Assembly (NCBI RefSeq): GCF_004307425.1
Contig: NZ_SEWZ01000004.1
Span: 372,001 to 436,000 of the forward strand
Source of the DNA: Aquirufa antheringensis
Lineage (GTDB): Bacteria; Bacteroidota; Bacteroidia; Cytophagales; Spirosomataceae
Direction of reading: 5' to 3'
DNA length: 64,000 bases
The first letter of the stretch is position 1; the number at the start of each line of letters is the position of its first letter. The notes below the pieces were generated by a model, which saw nothing but the letters and a program-made list of their open reading frames with translations, did no database searches and was not told the origin of the DNA. The translations under genes and the position numbers were made by a program. Shown in pieces: positions 37,226 through 45,756 of this stretch.

Positions 37226-37864
37226 TTATAAAATGCGGAAACCAATAGTCGCCTGGTAATAACTCGGTTTTTGAGAATAGTTAAATCCGTTAGGAACGGC
37301 TATCGTATTATTCAATTCTGACATCGCTCCTTCGTAACGTAAGTCTAGAGATAAATTCAAAATATCAAAACCTACGCCTGCTTGATATGAAAAGCTAGAG
37401 CGATTGATAATCTCTTGAGTAGTCCCAGAGAAATAGGATTTAACTGCCGCGTCAGGATTGGTGGAAGCAGAAATGGCGTATGTTGCCACCGGTCCGGCCA
37501 TCACACGTAAGGGTCCTAATTTGACTCCTAGAAGCAATGGTACGTCCAATGATTTTTGAGAAAATCCTACTACACCCTGATTCGTTGTTAGGGAATTGAG
37601 GACATCTACATTCACTTCTTTAGCTGCAAAATACACTTCCGGTTGAAAGAAAACAGTACGGCCAATGCGCGCAAATGCACCTAATTGATAACCCGTCTTA
37701 TTTTCTAAATTAGCGCTTAGGCTAGCCACTTTGACGGAGGAAAGATTTACCCCTCCCTTTATTCCAATTCGGAAATAATCCGCACGAGAGTGCTTTTGAG
37801 CTGTGGCTACAGATAGGATACCCACTAAAAGGGTCATCGTCATCAATGATTTTAGAGCTTTCAT
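37226..37864 (-). CDS. Small outer-membrane beta-barrel protein
   Basis: The 212-residue protein has a signal peptide (SLMTMTLLVGILSVATAQ) and a pattern of short amphipathic strands (IGIKGGVNLSSV, YQLGAFARIG, FFQPEVYFA, VGFDILNLSLDLRYEG), ending in a strand finishing TIGFRIL. It fits the OMP_b-brl_2-type barrel common in Bacteroidota. The function is unknown. The pheS start lies 8 nt after its stop. Confidence 0.85.
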   Translation of the reverse strand: MKALKSLMTMTLLVGILSVATAQKHSRADYFRIGIKGGVNLSSVKVASLSANLENKTGYQLGAFARIGRTVFFQPEVYFAAKEVNVDVLNSLTTNQGVVGFSQKSLDVPLLLGVKLGPLRVMAGPVATYAISASTNPDAAVKSYFSGTTQEIINRSSFSYQAGVGFDILNLSLDLRYEGAMSELNNTIAVPNGFNYSQKPSYYQATIGFRIL

Positions 37865-37937
37865 GGCTGTTGTGTTTTATTAACTTGTAAAATTATCCTT
37901 TTTCATCCGAAAAAAAAGAAAAAACGAAATCAAAGCG

Positions 37938-37945
37938 TAAATTTG
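37938..37945 (+). promoter_or_regulatory. Candidate -7 promoter element of radA
   Basis: TAAATTTG matches TAnnTTTG and lies 22 nt before the radA start. No distinct -33 box is seen in the A-rich upstream sequence. Confidence 0.5.
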
Positions 37946-37967
37946 AGCATAAATATTCCTCCCCCAA

Positions 37968-39347
37968 ATGGCCAAAGCTAAAACGTCTTTTTTCTGTCAA
38001 TCGTGTGGTCACTCCGCGCCGAAGTGGTTAGGTAAGTGTCCCTCTTGTGGAGAATGGAATACGTTTGTGGAAGAATTAGTGGAAGCAACGAATCATCCGG
38101 CAGAAGTTTGGAAGACCAAAGGAAGTCCGAAATCAGCCGCGAAGCCTAAGTTATTGAACGAAGTCAGCTTCGAAAACTTACCTAAATTGACTTGCTCTGA
38201 CCCCGAATTCAATCGGGTTTTAGGGGGCGGCATCGTTCCTGGCTCCTTAGTGTTAATCGGTGGAGAACCGGGCATCGGTAAATCAACCCTTTTATTGCAA
38301 GTAGCCCTTTCCTTAACCCAAACGCGTGTTTTATACGTCACAGGGGAAGAATCGGAACAACAAATTAAACTAAGAGCGGATCGCTTAGCGGCGAAATCTG
38401 AGTCATTATACATACTTACAGAGACCAATACACAATCGATCTTTAGGCACCTAGTTGACCTTGAGCCTGAATTAATCATTGTTGATTCGATACAAACTTT
38501 GTTTTCAGACCAAATAGAGTCAGGTCCTGGCTCTGTTTCTCAAATACGAGAATGTGCTTTGGAATTAATGCGTTTTGCGAAAGAAAGTGGGACGCCCATT
38601 TTCTTAGTAGGCCATATTACCAAAGAAGGTTCCATCGCCGGCCCTAAAGCCCTAGAACATCTAGTAGATACCGTCTTACAATTCGAAGGAGATCGCCATA
38701 TGATCTACCGCATCTTACGCACGACGAAAAATCGTTTTGGTTCTACTTCCGAATTAGGTATCTACGAAATGCTCGGAAGCGGATTACGACCTGTCACTAA
38801 CCCATCTGAAATCCTCTTGTCTCAGCGCGACGAACCTTCGTCAGGAATCGCCATTGGTACCCTAATGGAGGGAAATCGTCCACTTTTAGTGGAAATTCAA
38901 TCTTTAGTAAGTTCCTCCTCTTATGGTAATGCCCAAAGAACAGCCAACGGTTATGATGGCAAGCGTTTAAGCATGTTGATCGCCGTTTTAGAGAAAAGAG
39001 GCGGCTATAAATTAGCGACCCAAGATGTTTTCTTGAATATCACGGGCGGTATTCGGGTAGATGACCCAGCGTTGGATCTAGCCACTTGCCTGTCCTTAGT
39101 TTCTTCTTATGAAGACAAAATCATCGACTCTTCCATCTGTTTTGCGGCAGAGGTGGGATTAGGAGGAGAATTACGTTCCGTTACTCGAATAGATCAGCGA
39201 ATCGCTGAGGCAGAGAAATTAGGCTTTAAGGAAATCTGGATTAGCAAGTACAACTTAAAAGGCTTGAATTATAAGCCGAATAAAATCAAGGTACAATCAG
39301 CTGCCACTTTATTAGATGTTATCCTGCACATTTGGCGTCAAAAATAG
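37968..39347 (+). CDS. radA: DNA repair protein RadA
   Basis: The 459-residue RecA-like branch-migration helicase has an N-terminal zinc finger, CQSCGHSAPKWLGKCPSC, a Walker A GGEPGIGKST near residue 95, the RadA-specific KNRFGST, and a C-terminal Lon-protease-like domain with AEVGLGGELRSV. It processes recombination intermediates. Its last 29 nt overlap the convergent truA, so no terminator separates them. Confidence 0.97.
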   Translation: MAKAKTSFFCQSCGHSAPKWLGKCPSCGEWNTFVEELVEATNHPAEVWKTKGSPKSAAKPKLLNEVSFENLPKLTCSDPEFNRVLGGGIVPGSLVLIGGEPGIGKSTLLLQVALSLTQTRVLYVTGEESEQQIKLRADRLAAKSESLYILTETNTQSIFRHLVDLEPELIIVDSIQTLFSDQIESGPGSVSQIRECALELMRFAKESGTPIFLVGHITKEGSIAGPKALEHLVDTVLQFEGDRHMIYRILRTTKNRFGSTSELGIYEMLGSGLRPVTNPSEILLSQRDEPSSGIAIGTLMEGNRPLLVEIQSLVSSSSYGNAQRTANGYDGKRLSMLIAVLEKRGGYKLATQDVFLNITGGIRVDDPALDLATCLSLVSSYEDKIIDSSICFAAEVGLGGELRSVTRIDQRIAEAEKLGFKEIWISKYNLKGLNYKPNKIKVQSAATLLDVILHIWRQK

Positions 39348-40083
39348 TCGCTGGATATTCCACTTCTAAGAGATGTAATCCGTGAGCTGGAACGGCACGA
39401 CCGGCTTTGCAGCGGTCTTTAGAATCTAAAATTTCTTGCAATTGCGTTTTATTCAAGCGCCCCTGCCCTACCTCAAGCAGCGTACCTACCACCGCTCTTA
39501 CCATTCCACGCAAGAATCGATTGCCTTGAATCGTAAATACCAGTTCTTCTCCTCTCCAAGCCCAAGAAGCCTGCATAATAGTACATTCAAAGGTTGCTAC
39601 TTCTGTTTTAACTTTGGAAAAACATTGGTAATCTGTGTGCTGAAAAAACAGAGAAGCTGCCTCATTCATCGCGTCTACATCTAATTCAACGCCGAAACGA
39701 TAGGCATATTTCGCATTAAAAGGACTCTTCGCGGGACTAATACGGTATTCATAGGTCCTCGAAAGGGCTGCAAAACGCGCATGAAAATCATCCGCTACCT
39801 GGTAAATTCCCTGAACCGCTAAAGAGTCAGGCAACATTCGGTTTAACCGAAATACCCAGTTTTCTTTCACTGTTTTCCCAGAAGGCAAATCGAAGTGAGC
39901 AAACTGCTGATGAGCATGCACGCCCGTATCTGTACGAGAACTTCCTACAATTTCAAGCGGTGAACCGAGTAATAAACTTAATTTGTCTTGCAAAACCGAC
40001 TGAACCGTCGTTGCGTTAGGCTGAATTTGGTAGCCATGAAAAGAGCCGCCATCGTACGAAAAAGCGAGTAGATAGCGGCTCAT
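39319..40083 (-). CDS. truA: tRNA pseudouridine synthase TruA
   Basis: The 254-residue enzyme makes pseudouridine at positions 38-40 of tRNAs. The catalytic Asp is in SSRTDTGVHA, near residue 54. YDGGSFHGYQIQP at the N-terminus and FLRGMVRAVVGTLLEVG near the end are family signatures. It is preceded by purL with a 4-nt gap and overlaps radA at the 3' end. Confidence 0.96.
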   Translation of the reverse strand: MSRYLLAFSYDGGSFHGYQIQPNATTVQSVLQDKLSLLLGSPLEIVGSSRTDTGVHAHQQFAHFDLPSGKTVKENWVFRLNRMLPDSLAVQGIYQVADDFHARFAALSRTYEYRISPAKSPFNAKYAYRFGVELDVDAMNEAASLFFQHTDYQCFSKVKTEVATFECTIMQASWAWRGEELVFTIQGNRFLRGMVRAVVGTLLEVGQGRLNKTQLQEILDSKDRCKAGRAVPAHGLHLLEVEYPATIFDAKCAG

Positions 40084-40087
40084 TTAC

Positions 40088-42319
40088 TTATTTCATTAGA
40101 GCAGTTTCTAGTGCTGTATCAAAGGATTGATACGCTGCAGCGACTGTTGATAATTTTGCACCATCAGCTACCATATCTGTTCCTTGAACAGTTCCTAAAG
40201 CTGAGAATTGAACTCCTTGAGCTTGTAAAGCCGCTTCAAAAGCCGCTTTCTTAGAAGCATCCACTGAAACCACCACACGTGATTGCGCTTCTCCAAACCA
40301 GAATGCATCTTGGCGAATCGCCGCATCTGAAGTCACATTAAATCCTAAACCACGAGGGAAAGAAGATTCCGCTAATGTCACTAACAAGCCACCATCAGAC
40401 ACATCGTGAGCTGATTCAATTAATTTATTGGTGATTAAAGCTGAAATCGCCTTTTGTACCTTTTGTTCAGTTGCTAAATCAAAATGCGGTGCTGGAGTTG
40501 CTTTGATACCCTTGTAAGAATACACATATTCAGATGACGCTATATCATTCACAGATTCACCTACTAAATAGATCGCATCACCTTCTTTTTTGAAGTCTAA
40601 CGTCATCTTATTCGCTGGATCCTCTAATATACCCAACATACCAATGGTAGGCGTAGGGAATACAGGACCTTCGTCAGAAGATTGATTGTAGAAGGAAACG
40701 TTACCACCTGTAACCGGTGTTTCGAACGCCTCACACGATTTTTTCATCCCTTTGATCGCACCCACAAATTGCCAGTATACTTCTGGAACGTATGGATTAC
40801 CAAAGTTCAAGCAGTTCGTAATCGCCACCGGCACACCACCTGAACAGACGATGTTACGAGCCGCTTCCGCTACTGCCATCGCACATCCCTCTTCTGGATC
40901 GGCGTTCACATAACGTGAATTACAATCTACCGTAATTACAATCGATTTTTGAGAACCATGTACTTTCACCACCGCTGCGTCCGAAGGTGCATTGGTATTA
41001 CGATTCGCACGGCCAATCGATGAATCGTATTGTTGAGCCACCCACTTCTTAGAAGCGATATTCGGGTGATTCATCATGTAGTTCAATGCTTTAGGCAATT
41101 CTTCCTTAGGTAAATCAACTACAGAATCTATCTTAAATTTCTTGAATTCTTGGAAGTATGCAGGCTCTTTGTACTCACGGTGGTAAACTGGAGCACCTCC
41201 ACCTAATACTAAATCATCTGCAGGAACATCCGCCACCAAAACGCCATCTTGATAGAATTCAAGACGTTTTGTATCCGTCACGGTACCAATTTGCTCACAA
41301 TTTAGATCCCACTTGTCAAAAATACGTTTCGCTTCGTGCTCACGACCCTTTTCTACTACGATTAACATACGCTCCTGAGACTCGGATAACAAGATCTCGA
41401 ATGGCTGCATGTTAGGTTGACGTGTAGGAACTTTGGAAAGGTCAATAATCATTCCATGTTCTCCTTTCGCAGACATTTCAGAAGTCGAGCAAATAATACC
41501 CGCCGCACCCATATCTTGAATACCAATCACGCAACCTGCTTCGATGATTTCCAAAGAAGCTTCTAACAATAATTTCTCCTGGAATGGATCCCCTACTTGA
41601 ACCGCAGGTAATTTCTCCGACGACTTCGCCGTAATATCTTCGGAGGCAAAACTAGCCCCACCGATTCCATCTTTACCTGTCGCAGAACCCACGATAAACA
41701 CTGGGTTACCCACACCATAGGAAATAGCAGACGCCTGCGTACCTACTTTTAATATACCCGCTGAAAACGCATTTACGAGCGGATTCACATTATAACAATC
41801 ATCAAATTGAACCTCACCACCCACGGTAGGAATTCCAAAGGCATTACCGTAATCACCAATCCCCTTCACCACACCTTTCACTAACCACTTCGTTTTCGCT
41901 AAATCTATATTACCAAAACGTAAAGAATTCAATTGCGCAATCGGACGCGCACCCATCGTGAAAATATCACGGTTGATACCACCCACCCCTGTCGCCGCCC
42001 CTTGGTAAGGCTCTAATGCAGACGGGTGATTGTGTGATTCAATCTTAAAAGCGCAACCTAAACCATCTCCTAAATCAACCAAACCGGCATTTTCCTCTCC
42101 CGCTTTCGCTAGCATACGTGGTGAGTCTTTAGGCAAAGTCTTCAACCAAACGATTGAATTCTTATAGCTACAGTGCTCAGACCACATGACAGAGAAAATC
42201 GATAATTCGGTAAAATTAGGCTTGCGACCTAAAATCTCCTGAATGCGATCATACTCTTCGGGCAATAATCCTAATTTTTTGGCTGTTTCGACGGTGGGAA
42301 GGGTTCCGATTGATTCCAC
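40088..42319 (-). CDS. purL: Phosphoribosylformylglycinamidine synthase PurL (small form), GTG start
   Basis: The 743-residue protein is the stand-alone small PurL, without a glutaminase domain, and so needs PurQ and PurS, which are not in the window. It catalyses ATP-dependent FGAR amidation in purine synthesis. Motifs are MWSEHCSYKNS, KIESHNHPSALEPYQGAATG (landmark) and DVSDGGLLVTLAES. The start is GTG: the codon just before it is an in-frame TAA and the next Met is internal to a conserved motif. A repeat-rich 217-nt gap precedes it. Confidence 0.96.
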   Translation of the reverse strand: MESIGTLPTVETAKKLGLLPEEYDRIQEILGRKPNFTELSIFSVMWSEHCSYKNSIVWLKTLPKDSPRMLAKAGEENAGLVDLGDGLGCAFKIESHNHPSALEPYQGAATGVGGINRDIFTMGARPIAQLNSLRFGNIDLAKTKWLVKGVVKGIGDYGNAFGIPTVGGEVQFDDCYNVNPLVNAFSAGILKVGTQASAISYGVGNPVFIVGSATGKDGIGGASFASEDITAKSSEKLPAVQVGDPFQEKLLLEASLEIIEAGCVIGIQDMGAAGIICSTSEMSAKGEHGMIIDLSKVPTRQPNMQPFEILLSESQERMLIVVEKGREHEAKRIFDKWDLNCEQIGTVTDTKRLEFYQDGVLVADVPADDLVLGGGAPVYHREYKEPAYFQEFKKFKIDSVVDLPKEELPKALNYMMNHPNIASKKWVAQQYDSSIGRANRNTNAPSDAAVVKVHGSQKSIVITVDCNSRYVNADPEEGCAMAVAEAARNIVCSGGVPVAITNCLNFGNPYVPEVYWQFVGAIKGMKKSCEAFETPVTGGNVSFYNQSSDEGPVFPTPTIGMLGILEDPANKMTLDFKKEGDAIYLVGESVNDIASSEYVYSYKGIKATPAPHFDLATEQKVQKAISALITNKLIESAHDVSDGGLLVTLAESSFPRGLGFNVTSDAAIRQDAFWFGEAQSRVVVSVDASKKAAFEAALQAQGVQFSALGTVQGTDMVADGAKLSTVAAAYQSFDTALETALMK

Positions 42320-42343
42320 TTAATTGAGTTTAAAATTGAAATG

Positions 42344-42351
42344 CAAAGATA
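42344..42351 (-). promoter_or_regulatory. Candidate -7 promoter element of purL
   Basis: The minus strand reads TATCTTTG, an exact TAnnTTTG match, about 25 nt upstream of the GTG start. Confidence 0.5.
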
Positions 42352-42362
42352 GGAAATCTTGC

Positions 42363-42515
42363 TAAATGGTAAGTGGTAAATGGTAAATGATAAATGATTT
42401 TTATTGAAAATCGACGCATTCTCCATTCAACATCCACCATTTACCATCCCATCTCCCATTTACCACTCACCATTTACCATCCCATTCACCATTTACCACT
42501 AACCATTTACCACTT
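42363..42515. repeat. Inverted arrays of TAAATGGT-type words upstream of purL
   Basis: A left array of TAAATGGTAA-like words (42363-42396) faces a longer array of the reverse complement (CATTTACCAY, about 42438-42515). They are separated by roughly 40 nt, and the whole can fold into a long imperfect hairpin. The 217-nt gap between purL and the MobA-like gene contains nothing else recognisable apart from the promoter box. Confidence 0.88.
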
Positions 42516-42540
42516 AAAGAAAGTCTGCGACTTTCTTTAA
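42514..42540. terminator. 12-bp triloop hairpin at the stop of the MobA-like gene
   Basis: TTAAAGAAAGTC (42514-42525) pairs perfectly with 42529-42540 around a TGC loop. The right arm includes the stop codon of the MobA-like gene. It may serve as a terminator. Confidence 0.65.
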
Positions 42541-43109
42541 ATCCCCCAATACTCCCGATCCTCCGGAACATCGACATCACGGAATTTATCGGAGAAGTGA
42601 ATGATTTCGCAGAGCATGGGATTTTGGCGCCAAAATTTTCCTAATCCTTGATCACCACTCCAACGGTTAAATAAAGGGCGTAACGCGGATGGAATGAGTA
42701 CAGGTGGCGAATTAACTCCTTGAAAAGAAGCAACGATGGCTCTTTCAGGATTAGCTAAAGAGGTGAGATTTTTTAAATGAGTCGAAGTTAAGAAAGGTAA
42801 ATCACACAGTAGGACTAAAACATCTTTAGAGATATCAATTGTCCGTAAACCCACGGCCAGCGATTCCCCCATTCCTTTGTCCCAGTGTTCCACTTGCACA
42901 AAAGTCAAGGCAGGAAACTCTATTTGCATCTGCTCGATAATGGCAATCGACTGATCCACCTCCGCCCCTAAACAAACTTGAACATCCTGACAAACACTAA
43001 ATGCCAGGCGAATCGAACGCTCTAACAGGCTTTGCCCTTGGTACACTAATAATTGTTTGGCTTCTCCTAAACGAGACGAAGCGCCTGCCGCTAAAATTAA
43101 TCCAGTCAT
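42537..43109 (-). CDS. MobA/MocA-like nucleotidyltransferase
   Basis: The 190-residue protein has the NTP-transferase signature LILAAGASSRLGEAKQLL at the N-terminus and VLLCDLPFL, with the metal-binding Asp, in the middle. Similar proteins attach CMP or GMP to the molybdenum cofactor. The LGEAKQLL form is closer to MocA (cytidylyl) than to MobA. No molybdoenzyme gene is adjacent, so the acceptor is uncertain. Confidence 0.8.
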   Translation of the reverse strand: MTGLILAAGASSRLGEAKQLLVYQGQSLLERSIRLAFSVCQDVQVCLGAEVDQSIAIIEQMQIEFPALTFVQVEHWDKGMGESLAVGLRTIDISKDVLVLLCDLPFLTSTHLKNLTSLANPERAIVASFQGVNSPPVLIPSALRPLFNRWSGDQGLGKFWRQNPMLCEIIHFSDKFRDVDVPEDREYWGI

Positions 43110-43173
43110 CTGCTCTTTTGAATTTCACTAATTTAAATAAAAATAATTAAAGCATAGGTGCTAATTTTAGGGA

Positions 43174-44337
43174 ATGCTTCAAGAAAACGAAATCCAATTT
43201 ATTCATAAAAACCTCCACAGGGATCCCGTTACGGTTGCCCTAGAAGCATCAAAATACCCAGGTCTAGACGTTCCTACTTTAGTGGGCCAAATAAAAGCCA
43301 GGCAAAAACTTAAAGACAAAATGCCTCATTGGGTGGCGAATGAAAGGGTATTTTTCCCTCCTTTTTTGGCACTAGAACAATCCTCTTCTGAAGAAACTGC
43401 TCACTTTAAAGCCTCCCTCTTACACGGAAAAGTCGCGGATCTAACTGGAGGAATGGGCTTAGATAGTTATGCATTCGCGCAAGCAGGCTGCGATGTGGAA
43501 TATATCGAGAGACAGGAAGAACTTGCTAAAATCACCGCTTATAACCATTCAGTTCTAAAAGCAGGAAAAATCCAGCATCACACAGGTGACAGCTTAAACC
43601 GGCTTTCAGAGAGTGCGGAATTATTCGACTTCCTTTATGTAGATCCCGCCAGAAGAGATGGCGCTGGAAACAAAGTCGTTCTATTAAAAGATTGCGAACC
43701 TAATGCTTTGGAATTAATTCCCTTCATCAACGAAAAAACCAGTTTGTTGATAAAAACGAGTCCCCTATTGGATTTAAATCGGGCTACGAAGGAATTACAA
43801 GGGGTAGAAAAAATCTATATTGTCTGCGTTAAAAATGAGGTAAAAGAGTTGCTCTTTTTAAAGACATCGCAATCTTCGGAAGATCCTACCATCGAAGTAA
43901 TCGAATTATCTCAAGCTGATTCACTACTATTTAAAGGTAAAAAATCCATTGAATCTGCAAGCATATGCGACTTCTGCCCTGTATCAAACTACCTATATGA
44001 ACCTCACGCGGGTGTGCTGAAAGCTGGATTCTTCAAATCAGTAGGAAAAGGGTTACAAAAAATAGCCCCTAATACCCATTTGTATACTTCAATGGAGCTG
44101 CATACTAATTTTGCGGGGAGAACGTTTAGGGTGTTAGCGGAGGGACCTTTGGAAAAAAAATGGATTAAAATGGTATTGCCTGCGGGAAAAGCGAATATTT
44201 CCACTCGGAATTTCCCCATCAAGGCCGATGAAATACGGAAGAAATTCCAATTGAAAGATGGAGGAGAATTGACTCTTTTCGCTTTCAGAGATCAAGCAAA
44301 CAAAAACAAGGTTGTCCTAGCTAAAAAAATCTCCTAA
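43174..44337 (+). CDS. SAM-dependent methyltransferase with THUMP-like domain
   Basis: The 387-residue protein has a Rossmann methyltransferase core with motif I VADLTGGMGLDSYAFA near residues 89-104, an acidic SAM-ribose residue in YIERQ, and YVDPARRD at the expected motif IV place. The C-terminal part resembles the THUMP-like domain of this family. The substrate is unknown, possibly RNA. It has no partner gene nearby; the secreted coiled-coil protein gene begins 21 nt downstream. Confidence 0.8.
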   Translation: MLQENEIQFIHKNLHRDPVTVALEASKYPGLDVPTLVGQIKARQKLKDKMPHWVANERVFFPPFLALEQSSSEETAHFKASLLHGKVADLTGGMGLDSYAFAQAGCDVEYIERQEELAKITAYNHSVLKAGKIQHHTGDSLNRLSESAELFDFLYVDPARRDGAGNKVVLLKDCEPNALELIPFINEKTSLLIKTSPLLDLNRATKELQGVEKIYIVCVKNEVKELLFLKTSQSSEDPTIEVIELSQADSLLFKGKKSIESASICDFCPVSNYLYEPHAGVLKAGFFKSVGKGLQKIAPNTHLYTSMELHTNFAGRTFRVLAEGPLEKKWIKMVLPAGKANISTRNFPIKADEIRKKFQLKDGGELTLFAFRDQANKNKVVLAKKIS

Positions 44338-44358
44338 CTTTAATAAAAATTTCACCTT

Positions 44359-45030
44359 ATGAAGAAGATCGCTATCCTACTTTTCCTATCAGCTTTTGCA
44401 TTCAATGCGTCAGCTCAAGTTTTTTCAGGAATGTCCGAAATCGATAAGTCTAAGAAAGAGGGAGTGTACACCTTCCTTTCTACACAAGAAAAATTTGCTA
44501 GAGCTAGCTGGAAGGCCTATTTAAGTAAATTCGGCAAAGTGATAGAAGGTAAAAATGGCTCCTTTTCAAGTTCCGATATCATGATCACGAGTATTTCAGA
44601 CAAGCCATTAATCGTTGTTTCTAAAGTATCAGAAGAGAATAAGAAAGTGAAATTATTCGTCTCCATTGCCACAGGAACGGACGAATACATCCAAACTGGA
44701 CACGCAAAATTGAGTGAGACAAGTACTTGGATAGAGGACTTTATCAAAATCGTGGAATTAGAAGAAGCGGTAAGAGTTGAGGAAAATAAATTAGCGGAAT
44801 TAATCTCTGCGCAGGCTAAAAATAGCAAACAGGCGGAACGTTTAATCCGTGAATTGGACTCTAATGCGCGCCAAATCAACAACTTAGAAGAGCGATTAAA
44901 AGAAGCTAAAATCGAAAAAGAAAAGATATTAACCAATCAAGTGCAAAATAAAGTGGATCAAAAAACGAAGGAAGAGGAAATTGCAGCACAAAAAACGGCG
45001 GTAGAAACGGCAAAACAAAAAATCAAATGA
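44359..45030 (+). CDS. Secreted coiled-coil hypothetical protein
   Basis: The 223-residue protein has a signal peptide (IAILLFLSAFAFNASAQ), a central globular part and a long C-terminal coiled coil from about residue 135 (LEEAVRVEENKLAEL, then many Lys/Glu/Gln heptads). I do not recognise a family. Its stop overlaps the next start by four nt (ATGA), so the two are probably made together. Confidence 0.72.
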   Translation: MKKIAILLFLSAFAFNASAQVFSGMSEIDKSKKEGVYTFLSTQEKFARASWKAYLSKFGKVIEGKNGSFSSSDIMITSISDKPLIVVSKVSEENKKVKLFVSIATGTDEYIQTGHAKLSETSTWIEDFIKIVELEEAVRVEENKLAELISAQAKNSKQAERLIRELDSNARQINNLEERLKEAKIEKEKILTNQVQNKVDQKTKEEEIAAQKTAVETAKQKIK

Positions 45031-45299
45031 AGAAACTGATCATCGCCCTTTTCACGATATCACTATTTTGCAACTTTGGAAGAGTGGAATATTCTGCACT
45101 TAATCCGAAGGCAAAAACGATTCAAACTGACTCAACAGCCAAGATGGCAGCTGAGAATCCCTCAAAAGTTGTTCCGAGCGAATTACCAGCAGAGCAAGAT
45201 TCGCTGGAAGCTTCAGAGGAAAGTACAGGTTGGGCTAACTATGTGGCTTTAGGTATAAAAACCTTTTTTGCGACTTTGTTAAAAATCTTGGTAGCCTAA
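45027..45299 (+). CDS. Small exported hypothetical protein
   Basis: This 90-residue protein has a hydrophobic N-terminus (KKLIIALFTISLFCNFG), possibly a signal sequence or lipoprotein signal with the Cys, then an acidic, Ser/Pro-rich linker, and a C-terminal hydrophobic helix (LGIKTFFATLLKILVA). The function is unknown. It is coupled by ATGA overlap to the upstream gene and lies one nt before the SRPBCC gene. Confidence 0.65.
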   Translation: MKKLIIALFTISLFCNFGRVEYSALNPKAKTIQTDSTAKMAAENPSKVVPSELPAEQDSLEASEESTGWANYVALGIKTFFATLLKILVA

Positions 45300-45300
45300 T

Positions 45301-45756
45301 ATGCTATCCTACTCCATTTCCACTCCTGTTCAAGCTCCGCTCAGCCATGTAAAAGAACTTTTTACCGCTGAACTCCTAGTTAAATTATCCCCTCCCTTCC
45401 CTACAGTCGCTTTGCAGCGCTTTGACGGTTGCAAAAAAGGTGATAATGTCATTCTTGTTATTAACCTAGTTTTCATGAAAGTCACTTGGAGTTCCCTCAT
45501 CACAGAGGACCAAGAAACGGACAATGAATGGTATTTTATTGACCAAGGAGTCAAAATGCCTTTTGGGTTACAGTACTGGCAACACAAGCATCGAGTAAAG
45601 AAAACCTCTGAAGGTGCCTGCGAGATTATCGATGAAATTTCATTCGATACACGTAATGCATTTTTGAATTACCTTCTTTTCCCCTTTCTTTGGGGAATGA
45701 TTTTCTACAGAAAACCATTTTATAAAAAGTATTTATCCCTCGTCAACGCACTATGA
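45301..45756 (+). CDS. SRPBCC-like ligand-binding protein
   Basis: The 151-residue soluble protein has the length and strand/helix order of a START/SRPBCC fold (SYSISTPVQAPLSHVKELF at the start; DEISFDTRNAFLNYLLFPFLW at the end, landmarks). Such proteins bind hydrophobic ligands. No ligand can be predicted. Its stop overlaps the symporter start (ATGA). Confidence 0.72.
   Translation: MLSYSISTPVQAPLSHVKELFTAELLVKLSPPFPTVALQRFDGCKKGDNVILVINLVFMKVTWSSLITEDQETDNEWYFIDQGVKMPFGLQYWQHKHRVKKTSEGACEIIDEISFDTRNAFLNYLLFPFLWGMIFYRKPFYKKYLSLVNAL

Noticed and set aside
42363-42515. TAAATGGT arrays as tRNA or structured RNA gene
   Set aside because: There is no cloverleaf, no TTCGA arm and only repeated words.
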